Origin: Deltaproteobacteria bacterium
Lineage (GTDB): Bacteria; Myxococcota_A; UBA796
Length of the DNA stretch: 6,292 nucleotides
NCBI GenBank assembly: GCA_002707085.1
Contig: PALY01000134.1
Span: 2,285-8,576, forward strand
Reading direction: 5' to 3'
Positions 1 through 6,292 of the stretch are shown here, in pieces. Under the pieces are notes generated by a model. That model was not told the origin of the DNA, made no database searches, and saw nothing but the letters and a program-made list of their open reading frames with translations. Positions within the stretch are counted from its first letter, which is position 1. Each line of letters opens with the position of its first letter. A program made the position numbers and the translations under genes.

Positions 1-540
1 CTTGTACCAAGTCCTCACCGTACACAGAGCATGATCTACTTTTCCGGAAACATTGCCGATGGCGCCCTCACGAGGTCTCGCGGTTTGGTGCCCTACATCG
101 AGTCCCAGGGAGAAATGGTCACATTCCTCAAGGCGGCGTCATACCTCATGTACAACCGAAACTTTGACGATATTCGTAGCATCATCATGAATCGCAGCAC
201 CCATGTCATCATGGAGTCTTCCGGTATTCCGTACCACTTTTTTGCCAACGACACTGAGAATTGGAAGGTGGACTTGTATGGTGAATACACAGAACCGATT
301 CCCATGTTTGCCAACCGCTGCCAACCAGACTTGAAAGCGGCCATTAAGAAGAACAGAACGGGTGATTTGACCTTCCGGTATGGGTACAACTCCTACCGAT
401 CACACCTGATCTTTGCGACACGCAAGACGCCCATTATTCCACCTGTTCTCGATAAGAGCGGTGGGCGTGGAACGACGACAGTGTTTCATGGTGATGGCAA
501 GGCCTGTGTTGGTGGACGACTGGCGATCTCGGCCAAATAG
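1..540 (+). CDS. Conserved-looking protein of unknown function, 3' part (5' end outside window)
   Basis: The reading frame is open from base 1 and ends at TAG 538-540, giving 179 visible codons. An ATG at 31 exists, but sequence upstream of it is in frame and uninterrupted, so the gene most likely begins outside the window and that ATG is probably an internal Met. No transmembrane segment is visible in this part. Recognisable patches, numbered from the Met at base 31, are a Lys-Ala-Ala-Ser-Tyr helix near 34-38, SSGIPYHFF at 63-71, the aromatic stretch WKVDLYGEYTEPIPMF at 78-93, QPDL at 98-101 and FRYGYN at 115-120. From memory this resembles the C-terminal half of uncharacterised proteins found in Myxococcota and Bacteroidetes, but I cannot name a domain or function. 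The last 35 or so residues after SHLIFATRK are Gly/Thr/Pro-rich and look like an added tail. The stop overlaps the dacB start by one base, which suggests a shared transcript. I am confident it is coding; its function is unknown. Confidence 0.72.
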   Translation, partial: LVPSPHRTQSMIYFSGNIADGALTRSRGLVPYIESQGEMVTFLKAASYLMYNRNFDDIRSIIMNRSTHVIMESSGIPYHFFANDTENWKVDLYGEYTEPIPMFANRCQPDLKAAIKKNRTGDLTFRYGYNSYRSHLIFATRKTPIIPPVLDKSGGRGTTTVFHGDGKACVGGRLAISAK

Positions 541-542
541 TG
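538..542 (+). promoter_or_regulatory. TAGTG stop/start overlap coupling the upstream gene to dacB
   Basis: The TAG stop of the upstream gene (538-540) shares its G with the GTG start of dacB (540-542). No purine-rich Shine-Dalgarno sequence lies in the 15 bases before the GTG (the sequence is CTCGGCCAAATAGTG). Translation of dacB therefore probably depends on ribosomes finishing the upstream gene. The start is supported independently because it yields an intact Sec signal peptide. No promoter is apparent between the genes. Confidence 0.6.
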
Positions 543-2027
543 CATAAGGTTCTCTTCGGGCTGGCTCTGTGCGTTTGCACTTCATCAGCCCTGGCCAGTC
601 CCAGCGATGCTGATGCTCAACCTGTTGAGGGTGAAGCAGATGCGGCTGAACCGTTGACTCTTCAAGAGAAGATGGATTTGGTGTTGCAAGAACCCTTTAT
701 GGAGGGGGCAGAAGTAGGGGGGTTGGTTTGGAACCTGGAGACAGGTGAGGAACTGTGGAGCCACCAGGCGGACGTACCGATCAATCCAGCATCGGTTCAA
801 AAGGTGATCACCACATTGGCTGTTCTGGAACATTTGGGTCCCAAAACCACACTGGTGACTCATGTGAACTACGACGGAACCATTACAGATGGGGTGCTTG
901 AGGGAAACCTGTATATGGTTGGTGGTGGCGACCCAACCATGGTGATCGAACGCTTGTGGAAGCTCGCTGCGGATGTTTATGCTGCCGGTGTGGAACGAGT
1001 CACGGGTGATTTGATCGTGGATCCATCTATCCTGGGCGATGGGTCATCAATTCCAGGTTGGGCTGGAGGGACCGACACGGATCGAGCGCCCCCATATGAA
1101 GCACCCATCAGTGGTTTTCCTCTGAACTACAACAGCGTGACTGTACTGGTTCAGCCTGGAAAAGAAGTGGGGGCGTCCAGTGAAGTCCGCATCAGTGTGC
1201 CCGACAGCTATTTTAGTTTTGAGAACACCGCGTTGACGGGAGAGCCTGGAAGTAAGACGTCCTTAGAGGTTGCGCGGAAAGACTCCAATATCATTACGGT
1301 TAGCGGCAGCATCGCTTCAGATGCAAGCAGTCATTACTCGTACTTGAGCGTGGATAAGCCCACACCCTATGTGGCCCATAGTTTTAAGTCTCTGTTTGAA
1401 ACATTGGGTGGGAGCATTGAGGGTGAGGTAAAGAGCGGGAAGACTCCTACAACAGTGGAGAGGCTTGTCACCCACCGGTCAGACCCAGTGGGCTTTCAAC
1501 TGAGTCGCATGAATGCATACAGCAACAATCAGATTGCTGAGCAGTTGTTGCGTTTGGCTGCACGCAAAGCTTTAAAGGACGGAAGTTCACAAGGCGCGGT
1601 ACGCCTTTTGGAGAAAACGCTGAAGGACCATGGCATTTCTTTGGAGGGTGCGAAGTTTTACAACGGTTCAGGGTTGGCACGAAATGCACGCTTGACGGCG
1701 AAGCAGGTGGCGGCTGTTTACAACGCCTTGTACCATCACCCGAAGTGGCAGTGGGAGGGACTTTCAAGTCTTTCCATTTATGGATTGCCTGGGGGCGTTC
1801 AGCCGAGAAATAAGGAAGCGGAATACTTGGGCTATGTGCGGCTTAAACCCGGTACTATTCAAGGTGTGTTGACCCTGTCGGGCATATTGTTTTGCGAAGA
1901 TGAAGATGAAGCCTATGGTTTCGTTCTCTTGAGTCAGAAACTGAAACGAGCATGGCCTGCGCGAGACTCCTGGGAAGGTACGATGCAGGCAGTTTGGGAG
2001 CAATGTCCCACCCCTGAATCCAACTGA
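540..2027 (+). CDS. dacB: D-alanyl-D-alanine carboxypeptidase/endopeptidase, PBP4 type (peptidase S13)
   Basis: This is a periplasmic low-molecular-weight penicillin-binding protein. The family removes the terminal D-Ala of peptidoglycan stem peptides and cleaves D-Ala-mDAP cross-links. The 495 residues fit the family length (about 480). Residues 1-19 form a signal peptide with a short basic n-region, a hydrophobic core and cleavage after A-L-A; the Cys at 11 and 13 do not form a lipobox. An acidic linker covers about 20-38. The active-site motif SVQK is at 85-88 (Ser85 nucleophile, Lys88) within NPASVQKVITTLAVLE, the second motif SNN is at 328-330, and the family signature NGSGLAR is at 375-381. 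The third motif, normally KTG, reads KPGT at 436-439 in the right place before QGVLTLSG. The long insert between motifs one and two, including GGGDPT at 128-133, is typical of S13. The GTG start overlaps the preceding stop. The family call is strong; full catalytic activity is less certain because of the KPG motif. Confidence 0.93.
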   Translation: MHKVLFGLALCVCTSSALASPSDADAQPVEGEADAAEPLTLQEKMDLVLQEPFMEGAEVGGLVWNLETGEELWSHQADVPINPASVQKVITTLAVLEHLGPKTTLVTHVNYDGTITDGVLEGNLYMVGGGDPTMVIERLWKLAADVYAAGVERVTGDLIVDPSILGDGSSIPGWAGGTDTDRAPPYEAPISGFPLNYNSVTVLVQPGKEVGASSEVRISVPDSYFSFENTALTGEPGSKTSLEVARKDSNIITVSGSIASDASSHYSYLSVDKPTPYVAHSFKSLFETLGGSIEGEVKSGKTPTTVERLVTHRSDPVGFQLSRMNAYSNNQIAEQLLRLAARKALKDGSSQGAVRLLEKTLKDHGISLEGAKFYNGSGLARNARLTAKQVAAVYNALYHHPKWQWEGLSSLSIYGLPGGVQPRNKEAEYLGYVRLKPGTIQGVLTLSGILFCEDEDEAYGFVLLSQKLKRAWPARDSWEGTMQAVWEQCPTPESN

Positions 2028-2066
2028 GTCTGTCTTTTTTGGGTGCAGAGCCGTGAAGCCGATTGA
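2028..2066. other. Convergent intergenic gap without a convincing terminator
   Basis: Thirty-nine bases separate the dacB stop from the stop of the minus-strand sulfatase-like gene. A run of six T lies at 2035-2040, but no GC-rich stem precedes it. The only inverted pair I see is TGCAG (2044-2048) with CTGCA (2070-2074), five base pairs around a 21-base loop, too weak for an intrinsic terminator. Transcripts from either side may overlap the opposite gene or end by a Rho-dependent route. Confidence 0.4.
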
Positions 2067-3971
2067 CTACTGCATATAGCCAAGGCTTTCCAGTTGTCGC
2101 CGTGTCTCTTCATCGATCTCGTTTACTTGCCCGCCTTCTCTGACTGGTGGGAGGTAGTTGAGTAGCCGTTCTACTTCCTGAGGGTGGCTATGGGCGAGGT
2201 TGTCGATTTCTAATGTATCTGTGGACAAGTCATACAACTCATTTCCCCATCTGGTTTCGATGAGTTTCATGTTCTCAAGTCGTACCGACCGCTTTTCGGT
2301 ACCAAACCGCATCGCCTGGGCTCCGACTCCTCGGTCTGCCCCCTCTGCTCGACCACCCAAAACTTCCCACAAGGGATCGCCATGGGTCTCCATGGGTTTG
2401 GACTCTGTCAAAGCCAAGATCGTCGGGACCACGTCGAATGCTCGCACGGGTCGGTCGACGACTCCTGGCTGAATACCCGGTCCCCGAATCAACAGTGGGA
2501 CATGAAGCAACTCTTGGTACAAGGTGTGACCATGTCGAGTGAAAGGCCAGTGGTCGTTGGGGTAGGGGTCGTCGTGTTCTCCGAACGTCTCTCCATGATC
2601 AGAGGTGACGATTACAATCGTGTTTTCATCCACATGGGAGAGCAATCGGCCCAGTTCCCGATCTGTGAAATGAATCTCTTGATCGTATTGATTCAATACC
2701 TCCATCTTATGGGGCGTTCCAATTTCATCCACACTGGTCTGTGGCGGATTGTAGGGGTCGTGTGGATCCATCAGGTGGAGCATAAGAAATCGCGAACCGC
2801 CCTCCATCTGATCCCACCATGTAAGGGCTTCGTCCACCATCATGTCCGCTGGGCGATAAAAGTATCGGCCGCCCATCACCGGAATTTTCAGCATTCGAAG
2901 TGGTTGGATGAACATTGGCGTATGGGCGAGGCCCAATGCATCTGAGTACGTATCGAAGCCGCGGGACAAGCCGAAACTGTCTTTCAGGTATGGATTGGTG
3001 ACGATGGCCCCTGTTCGGTAACCCTTATTTTGGAGTTGTTCGGCCAATGTGGGTACATCTGGGTCAAGTCCGGATTGGGTGTTTTTCTCGCCTGTATTGA
3101 TCCCAGCACCATGGCCCGATGGATATCGACCCGTCACGTATGCTCCAAAGCTGGGCAGGGTCCAAGACGCGGGAGACCCAGCTTGCGTGTAACGAAGGCC
3201 TTGGGCTGCAAAGGCATCCAAGTTGGGTGTGGTGTCCACAGAATGCCCATATACGCCCACGTGATCTGCCCGAAGCGTGTCGATGACCACCAGCAGCACA
3301 TCTGGCGCGGATTTCTCCTTCGCGGGAGGCGGCAAAACCGTAGCGGTTGCCATCTGTACAGAAACCGTTCCGCCTCCGACCAACAATGCCACGACTGCCA
3401 CGGCTGAAGTGGATGCCATGCGGGTATGCCACCGCCAACTCAACAGTGCCACCACGCCACATACGGCCAGCAATACGGCATCTGCCATTAATGCGTCGGG
3501 GTGAAGAGGGGAGCCATATGCATTGATGTTCATGGCACGGAACGCGGGGACGAATATCAGGCCTGACCACGTGAGTGCTGTACGGATGCTCGGATGGTTT
3601 CGAGTGAAGCGCAGTGTGAGCCAGAGTCCGGCTGAGGCCAGCAAGAAGCCCAAGGGATAGCCCACTGCATTGGCTCCAGTTTGACTAAAGTCCTTCCACC
3701 AAAGCTCTTCAGCGATCTTTCCACCAGCCATAAATCCACCGGTTGCTGCCAGCAGGCCGAGTATGTGGGCAAGCGGTGTCCGCAGCCGAAATAGAGATAG
3801 GCCTAAAATGGCCATGGCTCCCGCATACCAAGCAAGCAGACTTCCAAGCTCGCTGAGCGTGAGTGCGGGTTGATCGACCAAGAAGTTGGTGACTTCCTCT
3901 ATGGAAAGTAGCAATGCGCCAAATAGCGCTCCTCGAATGCCACTGCGCAGCAGAATTGAACCGTTCATCAT
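2067..3971 (-). CDS. Membrane-anchored sulfatase-like (alkaline phosphatase superfamily) protein with Thr in the nucleophile position
   Basis: This 634-residue protein has a hydrophobic N-terminal half and a periplasmic hydrolase/transferase domain. About six or seven membrane segments lie at roughly 11-31, 42-60, 66-83, 102-120, 131-146, 160-179 and 187-206. After a short linker (PPPAKEK, 214-220) the sulfatase fold begins with DVLLVVIDTLRADHVG, placing metal ligand Asp231. The strand and helix that normally carry CxPSR read SWTLPSFGAYVTG (269-281), so Thr271 replaces the Cys and Phe275 the Arg. Further signatures are MDPHDPY (401-407), TSDHGETFGEH (456-466, metal-type Asp458/His459), HGHTLYQE (480-487) and HVPLLIRGPG (490-499). 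True sulfatases need formylglycine from that Cys or Ser; LtaS and EptA-type phosphotransferases use Thr. It may therefore move or remove a phospho-substituent on a glycan or lipid, which is inference. The start overlaps the ligase stop by four bases, and a second ATG follows at once. It is the last gene of the minus-strand set. Confidence 0.88.
   Translation of the reverse strand: MMNGSILLRSGIRGALFGALLLSIEEVTNFLVDQPALTLSELGSLLAWYAGAMAILGLSLFRLRTPLAHILGLLAATGGFMAGGKIAEELWWKDFSQTGANAVGYPLGFLLASAGLWLTLRFTRNHPSIRTALTWSGLIFVPAFRAMNINAYGSPLHPDALMADAVLLAVCGVVALLSWRWHTRMASTSAVAVVALLVGGGTVSVQMATATVLPPPAKEKSAPDVLLVVIDTLRADHVGVYGHSVDTTPNLDAFAAQGLRYTQAGSPASWTLPSFGAYVTGRYPSGHGAGINTGEKNTQSGLDPDVPTLAEQLQNKGYRTGAIVTNPYLKDSFGLSRGFDTYSDALGLAHTPMFIQPLRMLKIPVMGGRYFYRPADMMVDEALTWWDQMEGGSRFLMLHLMDPHDPYNPPQTSVDEIGTPHKMEVLNQYDQEIHFTDRELGRLLSHVDENTIVIVTSDHGETFGEHDDPYPNDHWPFTRHGHTLYQELLHVPLLIRGPGIQPGVVDRPVRAFDVVPTILALTESKPMETHGDPLWEVLGGRAEGADRGVGAQAMRFGTEKRSVRLENMKLIETRWGNELYDLSTDTLEIDNLAHSHPQEVERLLNYLPPVREGGQVNEIDEETRRQLESLGYMQ
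3968..3971 (-). promoter_or_regulatory. ATGA overlap of ligase stop and sulfatase-like start
   Basis: Read on the minus strand, the ATG start of the sulfatase-like gene (3971-3969) overlaps the TGA stop of the ligase gene (3970-3968) in the classic ATGA arrangement. A second ATG follows immediately at 3968-3966. There is no evident Shine-Dalgarno sequence just upstream (CACAACCTGCGATGGC), so translational coupling with the ligase is likely and the two proteins are probably made together. Confidence 0.65.
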
Positions 3972-5446
3972 GCCATCGCAGGTTGTGGCTTTTCGCCAAT
4001 GGCTTCAAGTTCTCCTGGCTTCACTTTGGAAGCAAGGTTGTTCTTTTGGGTCAGTTGATTGTATTCGGCAAATAGGAGTCCACAAATACACCAGTAGTAC
4101 CAACCCGGTGATGTCCGATGGACGAAGCTGTTGGAGACTGCGTTGGTACACACGACCATGACGGTGAGTGCGGCCACAAAGTTGGCAAGGTGCATGGCGA
4201 ACGGATCGTTTGTGGCCAGTTTGCGCACCTTGAGTGCAGCTTCAAATACTTTCCACTGAAAACCCAGATAGATCAGCACGCCAAGGGGTCCAATTTGGTA
4301 CAGAAGCAACAGCAGATCATTGTGGGGATCCAACGTGATGTGGTGAGAGTGAAACAACTTCACCCAATCCAGAGTCATCTCTCGCTGTGCCCCAAGTCCG
4401 GGTCCCAAGATCATGTCCCATGCGGGTCTTTTCAGGAATTCTGACATGGACATGGACCAAATTCCCCATCGGCCGGAACCCAGTTTGCGTTTGTCGAGTG
4501 CGATGTTGTCCGAATCAAACAGCAAGAGCAGATCGCCAAAGCGATCCTGCATGTCGGAGCTGAAGAGAATGAATGTCGCCAACCCAGCGATGGCGAATGC
4601 CAAGACTCGATAGTTTTTGCGCATCAAGAGCAGCATTCCAATGAATATGGCAAAGCCCAACAGGCCGGTTCGGATGTATGTCTTGTACAGTGTGAGTGTT
4701 CCAAGACCGATCAGTCCCAGGTAGATGAGCGAATGGAACAGTGTGCGGGCTTTGCTCAACCAAAAGATCCAGATGGTGACGAACAGCAGTGTCATCAAAG
4801 CCATGTTGTGAAGGTTTTTATAACCACCCAACAGACGTCCATACCCATGCAGGGTGTAGGTATTCATCTGGCCACTGGCGATGTGGTACATGCTCAGGAT
4901 CAACGGGATGATGCCAATGAGGCCGATGATCGTGAGCAACGACATTCGAAGTTTTTGTTTGTCGAAGTAGATCGACACCATGAAAAACAGAATGAAGGGA
5001 CTGGTATATCGGACAATGCTGTCCACGTTTCGTGGGATGTCTTCACATCGCAGGACTGCGATTGCCATCAAGACCAAATAGCCCAACAACAGTTTGAAAC
5101 ATGGGTGAGACTGTAGACGTTTCAGGTCCAAAAATAGCTGTGTCGCAAGTAGGATGAACACAGATGCGGAGAACAGTTGAAGCATATTCAGGCCCGCGAT
5201 GGTGCCTGGGATCCACCACAGCAAGTCCAGAACACCGCGCAAAGCAAAGATGGCGAACAACGCGAACAGGGGCCGTGTAAAGAAATAGATCACGATCAAA
5301 ATCGACGCGACACTTACGGCCACCTGTAGAGGCGGTACCAAAAACATGATTCCTGCCAACACAGACAACAAGATGAAGCCTGCAGCCATCTGAATGGCCA
5401 GAATGTCTGGCCGTTTGGGGAGCGATAGCAGCGTGGCTTCCCACAA
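3968..5446 (-). CDS. O-antigen ligase/polymerase family membrane protein (Wzy_C type)
   Basis: This is a polytopic inner-membrane protein of about 492 residues with roughly ten to twelve hydrophobic segments. Clear ones lie near 16-36, 40-57, 60-77, 86-105, 117-132, 148-161, 167-187, 212-230, 236-255, 259-276, 280-296, 376-396, 419-434 and 447-461; some may be half-helices. The family hallmark is the large outward loop between about 297 and 375, followed by a hydrophobic segment. That loop holds GSGRWGIW (323-330), GPGLGA (348-353), His366 and DPHNDLLLLLYQIGPLG (373-389). The last corresponds to the HxxN/HND-plus-GxxG region of WaaL, Wzy and related enzymes, which transfer lipid-carrier-linked glycan onto an acceptor at the periplasmic face. 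An Arg-containing segment YIRTGLLGF (257-265) also matches the family. The tail from about 462 is polar and probably cytoplasmic. Ligase and polymerase cannot be told apart by sequence alone. The start is uncertain: TTG at 5446-5444 is used here, with ATT at 5467 or ATG at 5389 as alternatives. It follows the WecA-like gene by 42 bases. Confidence 0.87.
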   Translation of the reverse strand: MWEATLLSLPKRPDILAIQMAAGFILLSVLAGIMFLVPPLQVAVSVASILIVIYFFTRPLFALFAIFALRGVLDLLWWIPGTIAGLNMLQLFSASVFILLATQLFLDLKRLQSHPCFKLLLGYLVLMAIAVLRCEDIPRNVDSIVRYTSPFILFFMVSIYFDKQKLRMSLLTIIGLIGIIPLILSMYHIASGQMNTYTLHGYGRLLGGYKNLHNMALMTLLFVTIWIFWLSKARTLFHSLIYLGLIGLGTLTLYKTYIRTGLLGFAIFIGMLLLMRKNYRVLAFAIAGLATFILFSSDMQDRFGDLLLLFDSDNIALDKRKLGSGRWGIWSMSMSEFLKRPAWDMILGPGLGAQREMTLDWVKLFHSHHITLDPHNDLLLLLYQIGPLGVLIYLGFQWKVFEAALKVRKLATNDPFAMHLANFVAALTVMVVCTNAVSNSFVHRTSPGWYYWCICGLLFAEYNQLTQKNNLASKVKPGELEAIGEKPQPAMA

Positions 5447-5474
5447 GCGTTGGCGAATGCTGGTAATGGTTTGG

Positions 5475-5479
5475 CCCTC
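5475..5479 (-). promoter_or_regulatory. Shine-Dalgarno-like GAGGG in the wecA-like/ligase spacer
   Basis: On the minus strand the 42-base spacer contains GAGGG, the best ribosome-binding match in front of the ligase. It lies seven bases before an in-frame ATT codon (5467-5465) but 28 bases before the TTG at 5446, too far to serve it. If this site is used, the ligase begins at the ATT, a rare start codon, and gains seven residues. The site is short and could be chance. Confidence 0.3.
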
Positions 5480-5488
5480 AGGAGCGGC

Positions 5489-6292
5489 TTAGGCCCGCAA
5501 GTCTTTTCGGTGTTCTACTGGAGTCAAGCCCCGTAGGGCGCATATCGCCTGTGCTAGCGCATCCGCCAAGATTCGACCGAGAGCATGTTGGTGGGGGTCG
5601 AAAATGCTGTTTTCCTGCAACCACTCCAGTTGAAGCGTACCGAAAATAACCTTGCCTGCAGCAACGGTATATTCGGCTTTGACCATGGTTTGAATGTGGA
5701 CAGAGTTTCCTTCACCCGCACGACTGCGTTTCCACTCCAAGCTTTTCTTCTCCACCCCAGGACCATCGGTGGAAAGCACATTGAAACGGAATGTTTCCAA
5801 GTCCAGCGCTTTTCCAGCAGGAACAAGGTATCGCCAGAGGTCCTCTTCATCGGCGGCTTCAAGCATCTGCGCTCGGATCTCATCGACCCTTAAAGCACGT
5901 TCTCGTGCGGCTTCTTCTAACTTTCCGAACAGCATTGAGCGTCGGCCTGCACGAATGATATCGGCATACCCAAGAAAGTGAATCACAACGACAGTCAGGG
6001 CAGCCAGGGCAACAATGCTAAGGGCTGAGATGCGGTCGGAGCTGTAGATGAGGACCAGCGCAAATCCACCCAAAATCGTCGCTCCGCCAAGCAGGGTGAT
6101 CGCAGCTTGACGCTGACTCAAACCCTTGCGAAGCAAGAGGTGGTGGATGTGGTACTGATCCGCCCCGAAGATCTTTTTCCCGGTAAGGAACCGTCGGATC
6201 ACAGCCATGGAGAGATCAAATATTGGGAGAGCAAGCGCTACAAAGGCGGCAACGATGGAGAACAGGGCAAAGCTCTTCTGAGAGCCGTGTGC
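5489..6292 (-). CDS. WecA/TagO-like polyprenyl-phosphate sugar-1-phosphate transferase, C-terminal part with extra soluble domain (5' end outside window)
   Basis: The frame is open to the right edge; 267 codons are visible, ending at TAA 5491-5489. An ATG at 6208 is internal, because the 28 upstream codons are in frame and encode a typical family membrane segment (FALFSIVAAFVALALPIFD). That segment leads into MAVIRRFLTGKKIFGADQ and HIHHLLLRKGLSQRQA, the cytosolic loop with the HIHH motif that marks the WecA/TagO/WbpL branch of the MraY superfamily. These enzymes attach a sugar-1-phosphate from a UDP-sugar to undecaprenyl phosphate, the first step of O-antigen, enterobacterial common antigen or teichoic acid synthesis. 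Two more membrane helices follow at visible residues 65-83 and 88-108. The family usually ends near there, but this protein continues for about 145 residues: a charged helix (KLEEAARERALRVDEIRAQM), EEDLWRYLVPAGKALDLETF, several beta-like strands including FGTLQLEW, and a final helix rich in Ala and Leu. This resembles a GAF-like or sensor domain, which is inference. It is the first visible gene of the minus-strand glycan set. Confidence 0.88.
   Translation of the reverse strand, partial: AHGSQKSFALFSIVAAFVALALPIFDLSMAVIRRFLTGKKIFGADQYHIHHLLLRKGLSQRQAAITLLGGATILGGFALVLIYSSDRISALSIVALAALTVVVIHFLGYADIIRAGRRSMLFGKLEEAARERALRVDEIRAQMLEAADEEDLWRYLVPAGKALDLETFRFNVLSTDGPGVEKKSLEWKRSRAGEGNSVHIQTMVKAEYTVAAGKVIFGTLQLEWLQENSIFDPHQHALGRILADALAQAICALRGLTPVEHRKDLRA

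Noticed and set aside
31..33. ATG at 31 as the start of the left-hand gene
   Set aside because: The frame is open back to base 1, there is no Shine-Dalgarno just upstream (CACCGTACACAGAGC), and the protein would begin abruptly without a signal or helix, so a truncated gene is more likely.
564..600. Cysteines in the DacB signal peptide as a possible lipoprotein attachment site
   Set aside because: The residues before Cys11 and Cys13 (LAL and a Cys-Val pair) do not fit the lipobox, and a clean A-L-A signal peptidase I site follows.
2381..2398. Short direct repeat CCATGGGT...CCATGGGT
   Set aside because: It is only eight bases repeated inside a coding region and is explained by codon choice; there is no sign of a mobile-element end or site-specific recombination.
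2382..2945. A 187-codon plus-strand open frame opposite the sulfatase-like gene
   Set aside because: It lies wholly antisense to a well-supported coding region with family motifs on the other strand. Its translation shows no domain or sensible composition, and no ribosome-binding site is evident.
3064..3570. A 168-codon minus-strand frame inside the sulfatase-like gene
   Set aside because: It is an alternate frame of the same strand. The protein is Arg/Gly/His-rich with no motif, while the main frame there encodes the sulfatase-fold start.
4733..5116. A 127-codon plus-strand frame opposite the ligase gene
   Set aside because: Its Gln/His/Asp-rich translation is the usual shadow of a Leu/Ile-rich membrane protein on the opposite strand.
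6206..6208. ATG at 6208-6206 (minus strand) as the start of the WecA-like gene
   Set aside because: The 28 codons upstream are in frame, free of stops and encode a membrane helix plus PIFD that belongs to the family, so the gene continues beyond the window edge.

Overview
The window looks like a Gram-negative envelope-biogenesis region. Supporting features are a periplasmic S13-family penicillin-binding protein with a clear Sec signal peptide, an O-antigen ligase/polymerase-type membrane protein, and a WecA-type polyprenyl-phosphate sugar-1-phosphate transferase. By eye the base composition is moderate, roughly balanced GC and AT. The left-hand protein and the long membrane-anchored 'sulfatase' remind me of Myxococcota/Deltaproteobacteria-type genomes. 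That placement is an impression, not a result. I see no RNA gene, mobile element, CRISPR array or long repeat.

Layout: two plus-strand genes occupy the left third. The first (1-540) is the 3' part of a conserved-looking protein of unknown function that is open at the left window edge. Its stop overlaps by one base the GTG start of the second, a DacB/PBP4-type D-alanyl-D-alanine carboxypeptidase/endopeptidase (540-2027). These genes converge across a 39-bp gap on a three-gene minus-strand set that reads in from the right edge. In transcription order this set is a WecA/TagO-like transferase with an unusual soluble C-terminal domain (5489-6292, 5' end outside the window), an O-antigen ligase-like polytopic protein (3968-5446), and a membrane-anchored alkaline-phosphatase-superfamily protein usually labelled sulfatase (2067-3971). 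The last two share a 4-base ATGA overlap.

The minus-strand genes suggest a surface-glycan pathway: the first loads a sugar phosphate onto the lipid carrier, the second polymerises or transfers the finished glycan outside the inner membrane, and the third may decorate or trim it in the periplasm. The third protein lacks the formylglycine signature of true sulfatases and has Thr in the nucleophile position, so phospho-substituent transfer or hydrolysis is a better guess than sulfate removal. The plus-strand pair belongs to peptidoglycan remodelling plus an unknown function.

The points most worth a second look are the Cys-to-Thr change in the sulfatase-like protein, the KPG version of the third PBP motif in DacB, the extra C-terminal domain on the WecA-like protein, and the unsettled start codon of the ligase gene, which lies in the same frame as the preceding gene's stop. 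I found no clear evidence of a wholly new system.
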